Positions 23,556 through 36,452 are shown, counted from the first letter of the stretch. The stretch is DNA of 64,000 bases from Saccharum officinarum (GCA_020631735.1 CM036188.1:10706214-10770213), one strand, 5' to 3'. Notes: generated by a model from the sequence alone, not told the origin. Translations and numbers: made by a program.

Positions 23556-25510
23556 TACTGCAAGATTATAGTGTTCTTCAGTGCTACTGTATTGAAAAAT
23601 TATATCGACCTTGACTGGCAAGCCTCACTGCAAAATAAGCTTTTGTTTGGGTCAGTTCGCTTGAGCTCCCTTGTGGCAAACTGACAGCTTCACAAAGCAA
23701 ATCAAACACTCCATTTCCTAGGATAATATAATATAAATATCCGGAGATAAATGGTTTCAACGGACATAATGAAAAATTAATGTGCCCTCTACGCTAAATA
23801 ACGAAGGATATTTCTAGCTATGCCCCTAGATAAACAAGTGCTTAGTTGCTTATAGATATGCACGAATATAAATGTAAATGTTTTCATCTCTGTTGGGGTG
23901 TGTGTAAGGGCAATCCAATCAAGAATGTTAGTCTCCTTACTTACCATGGCACGTGGACACTGCATGTAGAAACTATATTCACATGGTGGTTTTTTTTGGA
24001 ATAAATTTTCAATCGACCCGCTACCTTCTCCCTATTGTCATCTACCAGTTACACCTCTTCCTATCTTGGTTCTCGTGTAGACAGGGGTGGAGCCTAGTGG
24101 AGGAGGGACGGACTCTCCCCTCAATAGTTGTTGCATCTATCTGATGGTTGTCATTGCTGGGTGTCGTAGGAGAAGATGAACAGGGTTTCAGAGGCAGCTC
24201 AAGGGATGGCTAGGTGCCTTTGCCTTGGTAGCCCAATTTAAAAGAAAAAATGCGACCTGATAGCTCTCGGCAAGGCCAGTGAAATAACTGAAAATGTTGT
24301 AGGCATAGTTTAATTGATTCCTTCTATTTTCTCCTTAATTCTAGTACTTTGTCATGGTCTTATTTAGTTGATGCTCTAATTAATATACTACCGTAAAAAA
24401 GCATCCTAATCAGTGTTATAGCAAATCGTAGTCATGGTTAGTCTTGGCGAAAAAAACAAGAATCGACGAGAGCCCAGCGTCACTACGAAGGAAGGAAAGC
24501 ATCTGCGGCAGCGATGGATCGAGTGGGTCTGCTGCTGCTGCTGTGCTGTGGCCCGTGGGCCTGTTGTGGCCGGCGTCCCCCCGGCGTCCGCCTCTGTGCA
24601 GTGCAGTGCTGCACAGTGGCGACTGGTCACTGGCGAGGCGACGATGAATGACGTGGAGCCGCTGCCAAAGCCCCGTGCTGCTGCCCGCGTCTGAATCCGA
24701 TGATGAATGCCGCAGCTAGCACAGCAGCAGAGTGGCCAGGAGGGGACCGGCCCCACGACCTGACACGTGATGACGACTGGTAAAAAAAAACAGAGAAATG
24801 GATCAGTCCTTTCCCCTCAACGTACAGTACAGCCACCTTTCCCCTCAACGTACAGTACAGTATGGATACTCCACAGTGGATACTCACGTACGCGTACGCC
24901 CCTGGCCCCTCCCTGTTACTGCGCGCGTCAGCGTGCTCATGCGCTGTGCCTGCCGTGACGCAACATCCAACATGCTTGTACAGCGTCCTCCTTCAGTCCT
25001 CAACATGCTTTGTGCAGTGGGTGGGACCGACCTTATGAATTGATGAGCTATCGTCAGTCGTCCTGCTTCAGTCCTCAACACACATTATCCGTGGTGCGCG
25101 CAGATGGATCCAACGACGTCGATGGCATGCTGGCAGCTGCACACGGCGGCGGGATATGGATCGGACGGACCAAACACACAAACAGCCAAATGACTCGCGA
25201 GGCGACCAGGACGAAATCGTGGGATATGGAGCGGCGATGATCCCGGCGCGCGGCGGGGCTGGTCCGCTGCACGCAGCATCCAGCGCGCGGTCCAGCCTCC
25301 AGGGAGGGGACCTGCCGGGCTGCCGGAGCTCCCAACGGATTATTATTATTCGATCCCAGCCGTCCCGCCCGACCTCAGATCCCGATGTCATGCGCTACCC
25401 TCGTTGGCCACCACCGGCTGCCAGCGCACAGCTGGGCAGGCAGGCAAGGCTCCAGCGGCCTCGAGGTCGGAGCCCGTCCGGGCACGATCGCATCCCGCGC
25501 CTACAAGTAC
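23556..25510. other. Intergenic tract
   Basis: No gene recognised. 24430-25500 is moderately GC-rich with overlapping frames on both strands but no domain. It includes a 29-bp tandem duplication (CCTTTCCCCTCAACGTACAG at about 24809 and 24838) and a duplicated CTTCAGTCCTCAACA (about 24991 and 25067). Confidence 0.45.
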
Positions 25511-25775
25511 GGCCATGTTTAGTTTCCCAAATTAGGGTCCAAAATTCACTATGCAAAAAGAAGATTCCCCGTCACATCAAAATGCCGGCATATGTATGGA
25601 GTACTAAATATAGATGAAATAAAAAACTAATTGTACAGTTTTGTTGTACTTTGCGAGACGAACATTTTAAGTCTAATTAATCAATGTTTGGATAATTATT
25701 ACCAAATAAAAATAAAATAGCTACAGTACCGAACAGTAATTTGGCACTCACCAAATTGGGGATCTAAACGAGGCC
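25511..25775. mobile_element. MITE, GGCCATGTTTAGTTTCCC family (265 bp)
   Basis: The ends GGCCATGTTTAG and (complement) GGCCTCGTTTAGATC are flanked by TAC on both sides. It shares CACTATGCAAAAAGAAGATT and GTACTTTGCGAGACGAACAT with the copy at 36453-36717. Confidence 0.8.
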
Positions 25776-26292
25776 TACGTTTCGCTACGTAGGAGTACAC
25801 AGCTAGCTACGGAAGGATCCAGCCTCTGATTCTGATCTGCGAGGCCTGAGCCCTGAGCCCTGAGCCCTGCGGCGAATATACCTGTCCTCCTACACCGTAG
25901 CAGCGTAGCTTCCTGCGGATCGATTGGTGGATCGGACTGGCAGATCGACCTAGATACAGAGTATATAATTTACGTTCCAGCAATGACCAGCTCCAGCGCA
26001 CTACGCATTGTTATTGTGTTTTAGTTACCATGCTGGGTGGATGATACATATTTGGTACACCTAAGACTTTACTAAGCGGCTGCGTGCTAATAACAATCTT
26101 TAACTTCCATTTGGATATACATAGTATGAGGCGATAATATAATAGGAGAGCTGCTATTATAGTACTTAGTTGACACGATCTAGTCATATACCTCGGCATT
26201 AAGAAACTTTGTTTAGGATGGAGCGAGAGTGTGTCCATGTATGGGTTTCTTCTTCTTTTTTTTAAAAAAGAAAAATACCTCAACATTTAGAC

Positions 26293-26930
26293 TTTGTTTG
26301 GTTCTCAGACTCCGTGAGATGGGTTGGATCTAACCCATATTTTTGGATGGAGTGAACTGGTTTTATGTTTGGTTGTGTGGGTTACGTCCATCCATATTTC
26401 TTATTTGATTTTCAAGGTGGAACATAAGGTTCCTTACAATTGAGTCCCACTGTGATCCTCTCTTTTGCTTTCTCCCTCCTTGCCCTTTCTTCTCCATACA
26501 CGCACGCACCAAATCACCCGCGCTGCCACTGCTCGCCAACCCAATTAAGGTCTATCTAGCACTCGAGGCAGCGCGCTGCCTGCTCGAGCTCGGCCTACGT
26601 GGTGCGCCGTCACCTCGAGCTCAACCCATGCACACGCCATGCCATATAGTCCTCAAGCTCGATCTCGAGCCACGCCAACATTCTTGTGTTGTCCTCGGCT
26701 ACCACGCCGTCTCCGCTACTCACTATGCTTGCATCGTCGCTGACGCTCACATGCTCTAGGCGCCTGTGCGTGCGCTGAAGTAGGTTTGTCCTGTCCGCTC
26801 GAATCGGAGGAATACAAAACCCACATCTAGAAGAAATATTCTCTTTATAGGATATATAAACTCAATCCCTAGTCCCTAAACCAAACACTTAAAAAATAGG
26901 TCCAACCCATCCTGAGCGTTGAACCAAATA
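26293..26930. mobile_element. Non-autonomous TIR element (about 640 bp)
   Basis: The left end TTTGGTTCTCAGACTCCGTG...ATGGGTTGGAT pairs with the complement of the right end (TTTGGTTCAACGCTCAGGATGGGTTGGACC). The interior (about 26520-26780) is CG-rich with CACTCGAGGCAGCGCGC-like sequence and no transposase. The target duplication is not clear. Confidence 0.55.
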
Positions 26931-27019
26931 TTCGTTAAGTTCCCCGGCAAACTAACGTACCAAACATTTACCTTGCCGTGCAATTTATTTTTAACGAACG
27001 AACTGAATGCTTGCATTAA

Positions 27020-27262
27020 GGATGTGTTCACTTCGCGAAAAGTAGTTGAAAAGTTACTGTAGCATCTTTCGTTGTTATTTGACAAAATATGTTCAATCAT
27101 GGACTAACTAGGCTCAAAAGATTCGTCCCGATATTTACAGACAAACTATGTAATTAGTTATCTTTTTTACCTATATTTAATGCTCCATGCATGCGTCGAA
27201 AGATTCGATGTGATGGGTGGAAGAGAAAATATTTTGGGTTGGCATGGAAAGTGAACGCACCC
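27020..27262. mobile_element. Tourist-like MITE, GGATGTGTTCACTTCGCG family (243 bp)
   Basis: The ends are GGATGTGTTCACTTCG and (complement) GGGTGCGTTCACTTTCC, flanked by TAA on both sides. It has the same family and length as 52713-52953 and 53126-53368. Confidence 0.85.
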
Positions 27263-27802
27263 TAAATTAGATCCAGCAGGTCTATAGTTAAGCGACGTAC
27301 GTACTGGTCTGGTCTCTCCCGGCCCGGCCCAAGCTTTGCGTATAAACATGGCAAACGTAATGTACAGTATTGTAGTTGATAAATCATGCATCGATGCCCG
27401 CACAGTAGAGGCACGATAAATTTGCATTGCATGCATCTCGATCGCAGATCGATCTAGTACGACGTCCGGTCCAATCATGCCTTGCGAGAAACTCCATGTC
27501 CGTCGTGGCGTCGTCTACCTCACTTCTCGATCTCTAGTACGTGCATGCTTGTAGCGTACGACGGGCTCTACCAAACCAATCGATCGATCCCTCCTTGGCT
27601 TGCGGGTTTGGGCCCGTAACGTGTAGACCTCAACGACCATTGAAATAGAAATCGCTAATGGCTGTCGCTGCATGCCTCGGCTGTCGGCTCTATCGTTGCC
27701 ACGTAAGCACTTGACGCGCAGAAGCCACTAGATAAGCACCTGACGTGGACACGTAGATAAATAACCACCCTGCACTACAGCAGAGAATGACATCACTGGT
27801 GT
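27263..27802. other. Intergenic tract before the gap
   Basis: No gene recognised. The sequence is rich in CGATCGATC-type and GTACGTACG-type short palindromes. Confidence 0.4.
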
Positions 27803-27902
27803 NNNNNNNNNNNNNNNNNNNNNNNNNNNNNNNNNNNNNNNNNNNNNNNNNNNNNNNNNNNNNNNNNNNNNNNNNNNNNNNNNNNNNNNNNNNNNNNNNN
27901 NN
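27803..27902. other. Assembly gap (100 N)
   Basis: Exactly 100 N, so the true length is unknown. It lies downstream (in gene orientation) of the dehydrogenase fragment, so missing exons could lie in it. Confidence 1.
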
Positions 27903-28656
27903 ACACTGAAGAATGACAGGGTAACAAATACCAATCAGACACTACAACAATGCAAGGCCAGAAAGTTATGTGGAGCTTAATTTGAAGCACAGAGATATGT
28001 ACAGGAAGCACACTGAAAAAAAACGAAAGTAAGCAACACACATTGGATCAAGAACCGTAATCCTAAAGTGGAAACTTATCAGGTACTTTATATTAAAAAT
28101 GTGAATGGATAATCTTATTTATGCAATGACTATCATATGGAAACGATGGTCAAAAAGAAGGTAAGTAGGGAAGCATGCATCGCAGCCAAGCAGCATATTC
28201 TGAGGAGAAACAACAAATAGAAGGTGATGCCTGTACTCAGCTGGATATCCACTGAGTCTGGTACTGTGATCTTGCCGACAGTGTGTACTGGTGACCTAGT
28301 GGTTAGAAAGAAATGCATTGTCCGAAAAACCACCAACAGCCATATTATATTTTTTGAGATGTTTGTCGGACACAAATATGAAGAGTGATGCATGTTTGGA
28401 TCACAAAACAAAACAATATGTTACTATAGTTTGACGATGTAGTAACCAATCTAAAATCTTTAGTAGTTTTGGCCTCCACATGGTTTTCCCAGAATGCATA
28501 GTTTTAGAACGTTTCTCAATAAATAGCAGACAAATGTTGAGGTCAAAGTCATCATTCAAGAATTAAATCTATCAGGTTGGCATGTACGGAGCATATATTA
28601 TATATGGAATCAATTGGTTGAGCATAAGACAATACTTGTTCATATTTTATTAAGTA
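27903..28656. other. Tract between gap and Stowaway, no exon found
   Basis: I searched both strands by eye for further ALDH6 sequence and found none. The sequence is AT-rich and intron-like. Confidence 0.4.
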
Positions 28657-28803
28657 CTCCCTCCATTCCAAATTATAAGATGTTTTGGCTTTTCCAAATA
28701 CGTTGTTTTTACAATGTATCTAGACATAGTGTATATGTAAGTGCATAGCAAAAGTTACGTATATAGAAAAGGCAGAACGTCTTATAATTTAGAATGGAGG
28801 GAG
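28657..28803. mobile_element. Stowaway MITE (147 bp)
   Basis: TA|CTCCCTCCATTCCAAATTAT at the left and ATAATTTAGAATGGAGGGAG|TA at the right are inverted near-perfect ends with the TA target. It lies 33 bases from the splice donor of the dehydrogenase fragment. Confidence 0.93.
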
Positions 28804-28836
28804 TAATTGATGAATGATCATAAAGTAAACAATCAC

Positions 28837-29306
28837 CTGGGTCCTTTTCCGATGGCTTAAGGACAAAAGTATTGCCACATGTAACTGCTATGGGAAACAT
28901 CTGCAGCCATTGGAGAGAAGAAATATTCAAAGTGACGAAATCTATTCTCTTGAGTTGAACTATTTCAATAGAGAATAGCAGAAGAAATAATGACATTGTG
29001 GAATAGTATGTTCATGAAAACAGCACAGGTCATGTCCCATATATTGAAGTAAGAATGCAAGCGTGTAACTTTCACATAGTTAAATGATCAATGGTGACAG
29101 CCTTCTATTACAAAGAATTTGACAGGAAAGAAAAGGTCAGGTTAGGCATACCCATAGGGGAATCATAGCAGGAAAATTAAATGGGCATATCCCAGCACAA
29201 ACACCAAGTGGCTCCCGAACGCTGAAGGTGTCAATCTCATTAGAAACATTTGATACATATTCGCCCATTTGCAGTGTTCCCATTCCACAAGCATGGTCCA
29301 CCACCT
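28837..29306 (-). pseudogene. Methylmalonate-semialdehyde dehydrogenase (ALDH6) gene fragment, two exons
   Basis: Exon A (29306 down to 29152) encodes [34 protein letters not shown] and [12 protein letters not shown]. Exon B (28900 down to 28837) encodes MFPIAVTCGNTFVLKPSEKD and ends in PG. Joined across a GT-AG intron they match the mitochondrial CoA-acylating dehydrogenase of valine and thymine catabolism around the NAD-binding region ([10 protein letters not shown]...KPSEKDP). Exon A has an AG acceptor, exon A donor is GTATGC and exon B donor is GTGATT. I find no catalytic-cysteine exon or N-terminal exons in about 2 kb upstream or 0.9 kb downstream before the gap. It is most likely a captured or broken fragment; a real gene with exons lost in the gap is the alternative. 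Confidence 0.75.
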
Positions 29307-31400
29307 CTATATGATAAAGAGTTCAAAATCAAAGTGGTACCATAATGGTCAACATAAGGAAGAGTTCTATCACAGAAAAGGTCAACAGTTGAAGCATCTG
29401 AAAAGGTCAACAGTTCATGCATATGAGCAGAGTATTTTGGACTACAATTAATAAATCAACAGTAACATTGGCTTTTCATTCATGCAATCTAGATGTGGAA
29501 AACTGGAAATCATGAGACCACATGTGAGACTGAGACTACACAAAAAAAATCCAACCGAGGAACCTTCCCCATCTCCACTTTAGCATAATGGAAACACAAG
29601 CATCCAGATTATAGAGTTTAGACAGATATCAGCGAGTACCTTTAGGTTTATACAGCTAAGATACACATTTTTCCCATAGAGCACGTTCATAAGCACATGT
29701 AGTTTTGTGTGATAGTAGAAGATATATTTTTAATTTATGGGCTCAAAAGTACCTAAGAGTTACATAAATAGTACGTTGTGTGCGCCATTGCGTGCGTCGT
29801 GAGTTAGGTAGAAATTCATACCTCCAGTTCAACGGACGAGAGAATTTCGGGTGACATGGCCGGGCTGCCCATTCAGGAAGGCCCCGCTGTTTATCATAGT
29901 GAAATGTGGCTAGAGCAGCAACCAATGCATAGAACATCAGATCATAACCAATGAGATAAATTGCAATGATTCACAGTGATATTTCATAGGCAGAGGGGCA
30001 TAGGCTATGAGCGAGCAATGGATCCACCAGGAAATGAAGTTCAGTTGAGGGAAAATAATATCATAGGAGCATAGTGCCTGTTAACAAAGAAGCTATGAGT
30101 AAGCAATAAATACAGGAGGGAACGAAGTTCAGCTGACGAAAAATAATAGCGTAGGACCATAGTGGTTGTTACTTATCTGTTTTAGTCTTCTCAGAAATAA
30201 CTAATAGGTGACAAGGAATAGTCTGAACATTGACTGAAACCAAACTACTACTCATGCATCTAAAAACAGATGAACTTCCAAAGCAAGAAAATAATGACCT
30301 TTGTTGTATTTCTTCTCAGAGTCCTGCATGTATTGCAGCTGAGTTGGAAGAACAGCAACGCACATAATTGTACTCAAAAGTCAAAGAAAAAGGAGAACCA
30401 AAAGCGATCACAGAGAAGCAAAGCGGTTGACAATGTAATCTTTGGGAATATGGCCTGTGCTCAGAACCAATAGCACATAATTTGACATCAGAAGCAACGA
30501 TCAGAGACAATGATCATAAGCCTAGAATGAGCAAGAATATATTTATCACTTCACAGGTAGTAAACACAACCTCAGACTGCACAATTATGTGATTATTCAC
30601 ATCACAGACAATGATCATGAGCAGGTCTAAGTGCAAAACCAAAGCCGATGATCAAAGTAGAGAATGGAGGAAATCATCACAGGCAACAGCATCATAATAT
30701 TTCTTAACTAAGAGCTAACTCCAACCGCATAGTCATCTGACTGAATAAGCGAGTAGGCAATAAATACTGCCTCTCACTGGTGCCTCCAATTACACAAAAT
30801 AGAATAGGTACAAAGAGATGGAAAGAACAGCAAAATGACCACTGGAAGGCTAGCGCGTGGAAGGAGTAGAGAAGGGCGGAAAGGAATTATGGACGGCGAA
30901 ACCGGGATCACACGGCTGGATTTTTTTTGCTACTGTGGATAGGCCATGAGCTGGCCGAGGTCCGCGGCCTTAATAAGAAGAAATGCCAAGAATAGAATGA
31001 ACATTGCTCATGATATTGCCTCGGGCACGAACATAGCAGATAGATGTAAAAGGAAGAACATCAGTTATGCCAAAATAGAATAAACATTGCTCATGATCAT
31101 TGTCTCAGCCACGAACATAGCACATAGATGTAAAAGGAAGAACAATCATAGCTCATAAGCATTGCATCAGTTATGTCTAAAAAAGGAAGAGATAAACACC
31201 ATGCAAAGATAGGCCATGATCATTGCATCAAACAGTAAAATAAATATGTATGATTATATGTAATCATCACAGCAGCGGGCCATTCCCTCAAATTAGAATG
31301 TAACAACAAGACAAAAGTGCACTCATCATTGCACGTGACCAAGATCCAATTAGTAGACCAGAAATCATCAGGGATGCTCGGTAAGAAATCAAACAGAAAT
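29307..31400. other. AT-rich tract upstream of the dehydrogenase fragment
   Basis: The tract looks like intron or intergenic sequence. Local duplications are present, for example AACATAGCA(G/C)ATAGATGTAAAA at about 31030 and 31116, and TAACAAAGAAG / CATAGTG phrases near 30060-30170. No further exons or other genes recognised. Confidence 0.4.
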
Positions 31401-31479
31401 CATTGACATGGTTACGTACTCAGATGTATGGTGCAGTAACTGGCTGCTCTCAAGATCCAGTCGAACCGAGCAGGCCACA

Positions 31480-32265
31480 CCTCAGAAACTGTGCCAAAAA
31501 GATAAGGACAGTCAGCTAGGGTTTCCTCGAGCGCAGACGAACAATTCATCTGCACATAGATCGATGTGCACAGGGAAGGGGAGGGAGCCTCCGCATGCAC
31601 TGGGAGAGGGAGATCCCGAGGTAAGAAGAGAGATAGAGAGGATGGGAGGGACCAAACCGAGGAGGGAGGACGCGAGGAACAGTGGAGTAACCGGGATCAG
31701 GCCGCATCGGTGGGGAGGGAGGGGCACCCGCTGGCGACGCCTGGCGCCGTGGCGCCGTGGCGGGGGGCGACGGTCGCGGCCACCGCGCCGTGGCCAAGGA
31801 CGGCGACCGGCAGGGCTGACGTAGGGCCCGCACCCACGGCTGGGGGCGGCCACCCGGCAGGAGTCGCAGTGGGGGAGGAGGAAGGCGGCCGCCACCGCGT
31901 CGAGGGCCGGCCATCGCCGCCGTCGCCCTGCCCATGTCAGGAGAGGGAGGGGAGGGAGAGGCAAAGAGAAAGAGGGGAAGAGGCACGCACCTAGGGTTCC
32001 CACGGGATGGGCCACAACGGGGAACACCGGCAGGGCTAGGTCGGCTGCGTCGTGGCCGGGGATGGAGGCCGGGGAACAGACACTCTTGAACGCGGCGGAC
32101 CGGCGACGGCGACAAGCCCAACAGCGACCGCGGGCGACAGCGACAGGACCGAGGCAGACACGAAGAAAGAAGACGGGGCGAAGACCAGGACGGAGGCACC
32201 GAAGTAGATAAGGCTCCCCTCTTTTTTTCACCGGGACGGAGGCAACGAGGAGACGCTGGAACAAT
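31480..32265 (-). other. GC-rich open region, possible old 5' end of a gene
   Basis: The minus strand is open over 31512-32264 and resembles a grass leader and first-exon region (CCTCTCC tracts, GAACCCTAGGTGCGTGC with a possible GT donor). The translation is low-complexity and has no domain I recognise. It may be the promoter and leader side of the locus that left the ALDH6 exons, but nothing links them directly. Confidence 0.25.
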
Positions 32266-32898
32266 CAACCAAACGAACGGTGCTCTGTCGCTGACGTGGA
32301 CCAATCATAGATTTCGGGGCGACGTGGACACGGTGACCGCGCGGGACGAACTGCGGCTTAAAGAAGTTAATTATTGTGATCTGATCTGACGATCGATGAT
32401 CGAGCTTCCCACCAGGCCGAGGCCTCAGGCAGGTATGGGCGTAGAGCGGTGAACCTGGAACAGGTTTGGAACTGCAAGCAAGCAGACTGCACTGCAGACA
32501 GCCCCTGCGTGCGCGCTGCCGGCGGTCAGGTTCCAACTGTGCACCCTGCTGTGTCGTCACTCGTCAACACTGGCAGCTGGCATGGCCATTTGGCCTGGCT
32601 CGGTTGTTGGCTTGTTGCCATGATGGGTCACCTCGCTAGCTTGTCGTTTCCTGTGTCCTGGAATAGTCCCATGCATGCACGTCTCGTCAGTCAGCCGTCA
32701 GTTCTCTCATCTCTTGGCATTGATCGATGAACAGACTCGTCGCTAGCTCATACACGAAGCAGTGTTGTGCTTGTGCCCACTATATATTTCTTCCCTTACC
32801 TAGCTTGCTGTCGATCGATCAACGGACCGACCATCTAAAATCTGGTACTAAAATCTGCTTGCAGAGCATATGCAAAATCATTTGGCCGTTGAATGTAC
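32266..32898. other. Intergenic tract
   Basis: No gene recognised. Short open frames give no domain. Confidence 0.4.
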
Positions 32899-33140
32899 GG
32901 CCCTGTTTAGTTCCACTTCATTTTGCCAAATTTTTCAAGATTTCTCATCACATCGAATCTTTGGACGCATGCATGAAGCATTAAATATAGATTAAAAAAT
33001 AAAACTAATTACACAGTTTAGACGAAATGGACGAGATGGATCTTTTAAGCCTAATTAGACCATAATTGGATATTATTTGTCAAATAACAACGAAAAGTGC
33101 TACGGTGTCATTTTGCCAAAATTTTCGTAACTAAACCGGC
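32899..33140. mobile_element. MITE, GGCCCTGTTTAGTTCC family (about 242 bp)
   Basis: The left end GGCCCTGTTTAGTTCC pairs with GCCGGTTTAGTTAC from the right. Internal blocks CATCACATCGAATCTTTGG, AATTACACAGTTTAG and TCTTTTAAGCCTAATTAG are typical of the window's 240-bp MITEs. Confidence 0.75.
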
Positions 33141-33771
33141 TCTACGTAGCGTTTCTACCATGGTTGGTCTCTGAGGTTCGATCGACCGTTGCATGATTGG
33201 ATATGATATACAAAAGTATATAGCTTGATTTTCTAGCGGTAATTGATATATGCTATATATATTTGATCATATATATGAGGAAAGGGATTTAGTCATGGCG
33301 GTCGGTTCGACGTATCAAATCTCGATCAGAGCTAGCTCTGAATACTGAAAAAGGCAAGAGACTAGCATGACCCAAAGATATAGTTTCCCGCATTTCATGA
33401 TGTGTTCCTCTCTCACGTCACGAGGACGCCTATCACAGCATTTTCGTCGACCAGCTCAATCCCTCGCATGCTAAGACAATGCGATAGTTCTTCCCAGAAC
33501 CATAAGGACAGCGACCGAGGCGCCGCGTACGCCAGCGCATATGATCGCCGATGATGGCTATGTAGTATGATTAGCGAGTAATAGCCCATGATCTTCTTAC
33601 GCTAGGGAGGATAGAGCCGATTGTATAATACTAACCCCCAACCCACCCACACACACCACTATAGTGTGTCATGTTCGTGGCTTTTACTATTTCTCGATCT
33701 TAATACAAAGATGGTAGAACTCTAGCTCAATAATTTTGCTTATATAAAAGAGACAGAAGAGAGAGAAGATA
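33141..33771. other. Intergenic tract
   Basis: Nothing recognised beyond scattered AT-rich simple sequence. Confidence 0.4.
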
Positions 33772-34030
33772 CTCTCTCCGTCCCTTTATATCTGTCGCCG
33801 TTGGTGTGCGTGCCACAAGTTTAACTCGATTTATAAAAAATACGTGCAACATTTGTATCTCCAAATAAATTTATTAAAAAACTAGATTCAAAGATCTTTT
33901 CAATGATACTAATTATGTATTATAAATATTAATATTTTTAATACATATTTAGTCAAAATTATTTCTTGCAAAATGCAAATGGTAGATTTTTTTGAGGGAA
34001 CAAACGACAGATATTTAAGGACAAATAGAG
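33772..34030. mobile_element. Stowaway-like MITE (about 260 bp)
   Basis: TA|CTCTCTCCGTCCCTTTATAT on the left and ATATTTAAGGACAAATAGAG|TA on the right are inverted, with the TA target. The centre is AT-rich. Confidence 0.65.
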
Positions 34031-35107
34031 TAACTCTTATTTCCATGGTAGCTAGACTCGGACAGATTACTACGTCGGCTAGTAGGGTCCACCATGTTTC
34101 CATTCATCTTTCTTTTTTTTCTAAGTGCTTTTGCAGAACGAGCTCGGCGGCGGCGACACAAGGCCCGGCATGGGGCGGTAGTGGCAACGCGAACCCGAAA
34201 CGGAGAGGCACGGATGGGGACGGTGAACCGGCATAGAGCGAGCGAGCGAGCGTGGTGATGATGGGCATGCTTGGGCGATTGGTTTGGGCCCTCTGTGGCT
34301 CATCAAGAGAGATGAACGTGGATGGGAAATAAAGAAGATTCAGGGCTGAGCCTAAGGTGGTGTGGAGTTTGGATTGTTGAAGAGGTTCTCTTTTAGATGA
34401 TGTGGTAAACTATGGAGTAGTTAGCTGACTTAATTATTGGAGGTGTCTTAAGCGATGCAGTCTCCGAGTTATAGCTAGAAAGGCTTTTGGATAAACTTGC
34501 AAGTAGATACCTACTGCAGCTATATAGTATGTAGTAGACCGCAAAGCTTTAGAGATGCTCGCACATGTGGTGTCACTTTTTTGATAAGTAGGCATACTAT
34601 GATATAATCTGGTCCAAACTATACTGATAAGTAAAATAATGAAGATATGGTGCAGTATCACTAGTGGTCCATATATCACTGTTGACCTACCTAAGGCTAG
34701 CCAACGGATTTGAACGTGTCATGAACAACCGTAGTGGCAATGGCATCAAAGTTAGTGAATACATATTTATATGACTTGCCCTAAAAGAATCGCAGAAACC
34801 ATAGTACACTTTTGTTTTGAAGATATGGATGCATATTTTGCCGGTTGTTTAGATCAAGTGACAAGAGATTCAAGTCACTCTAGACTAGAGCCAATTCATT
34901 ATTTGCCAATCTAAAACAATTTAACAAAGTTGATGACAAGCCTAATAAGCTACCTACTACAGCTGCACAAGTCCACAATACATGAAGAAGCATCGGATTT
35001 GGGAGAGACATATAATAAGTACCAGTTTTTTAATAACTTTATAAGCTTTATAATTGTACATGCTCGTTTGAGAATTTTGAAAACCTGCTAGCTGTCGATT
35101 TATAGCT
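34031..35107. other. Intergenic tract
   Basis: No gene recognised. 34130-34290 is a short GC-rich block with no domain. Confidence 0.4.
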
Positions 35108-35590
35108 GTTGTTTGTCTAATACTCCTTCATGAAAAAAATAACTATCACTTCTGGAGGAGTCAAACAAATTCTACTTTGACCAAATTTATACAAAAAAAT
35201 ACTAGTATTTATGATGCTATCCAACCGAGGAGTCAAACAAATTTTAGTTTGACCACATTTATACCAAAGATACTACTATTTATTATGATGCCGAACCTTT
35301 AGATATATAGATGTTGTATGTCTACACTCTACCTACTCCCTCTATTCCAAAAAATATACAATTTTCACTTCTCGATAAATCAAACAAACTCAAGTTTGAC
35401 CACATTTATATAAAAAGATACTAATGTTTATGAAGCTAATTAAATATGTATCATTAATTTAATTATGAAATATATTTTTAGAGCAAACCTATTTGAAAAT
35501 GCAAATATTGACTATATTATTTTTTAGTTGAGTGGAACTTAAAAAATGAACTTGCATTCTTTTCTGGGCCGGAGAGTACCTTTGAGGGGC
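35108..35590. mobile_element. Degraded Stowaway-type sequence, tandem pieces
   Basis: GAGGAGTCAAACAAATT.TA.TTTGACCA occurs at about 35155 and 35228, and a related AAATCAAACAAACTCAAGTTTGACCA at about 35376. CTCCCTCTATTCCAAAAAAT at about 35336 is a Stowaway end. The pieces look like two or three overlapping copies. Confidence 0.5.
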
Positions 35591-35599
35591 TGCTTTTTG

Positions 35600-35816
35600 T
35601 GAAATGCTACCGGAGCGCTTTTCGTCGTTATTTGGTAAATAGTGTTCAATCATGGTCTAATTAGGCTTAAAAGATTTATCTCGTACATTTCGTTTAAACT
35701 GTGTAATTATATTTATTTTTTATCTATATTTAATACTCCATACATGTGTCTAAAGATTCGATGTGACAGAGAATTTAGTGTTTTTTTGGGAAATATTTTG
35801 GATCTAAACTGGGCCC
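35600..35816. mobile_element. Truncated MITE
   Basis: It carries the 240-bp family blocks (TTATTTGGTAAATAGTG, TCTCGTACATTTCG, TACTCCATACATGTGTC, AGATTCGATGTGACAGAG) and ends GGATCTAAACTGGGCCC. The left terminus is not recognisable. Confidence 0.6.
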
Positions 35817-36452
35817 TTGCAAACAAAGAAGGATAGTCGACGAAGAAACGGGCGCGGTCAAACCATGTCGTCCCCGCTGGAGCACTGGTGTATAGCCTGC
35901 CTGGTCAGATTCCGTGTCTCGTAGTACGTAGGACTGTAGGAGTGTAGCCGCGTAGGACAAGGGAGATGGGTGCTCAATGCCATTGATGCTGCGCTCCAGG
36001 TCACGAATCTCGATGGCTGTTACTTGCACGTACCAAAATTGTGGCATGGCCGTGTTTAGATCCAGAACTGGATAGCCGGAATCGGCAAAAGTTGCTACAA
36101 TATTTCTGCGGTAATGAGAGTAGTGTGAGCGTAGTGAGAGTAGTATTCGCTCCAATAAAGCCACGATTACTGCAAAACGCATGAAAAAAGCACGCTGCGC
36201 CTGCGTCACCCTTTCTCGTGGTCTGCTCGCGGTGGCACAGTGGCAGCCGCGAGCGCGCGCGGCGAACCATAAACAAGGCCACGAGGGTACAGTACCGCCA
36301 TGCGTCGCGGCGACGGGGACACGGTGCCGGACGGGCACGCGCGCGTCGCCGCCGCCTCGGGACCCGTGGGTGGGAGTGGGGCACGCACGCACGCAGGCAG
36401 CACAGCACGGCGGCGGTCGCGCACGGGGGAGAGGAGTTCGAGGCGGACACTG
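35817..36452. other. Intergenic tract with GC-rich block
   Basis: Overlapping frames on both strands at 36001-36550 are arginine-rich with no domain. The plus-strand frames run on into the next MITE, so they are not genes. Confidence 0.4.
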
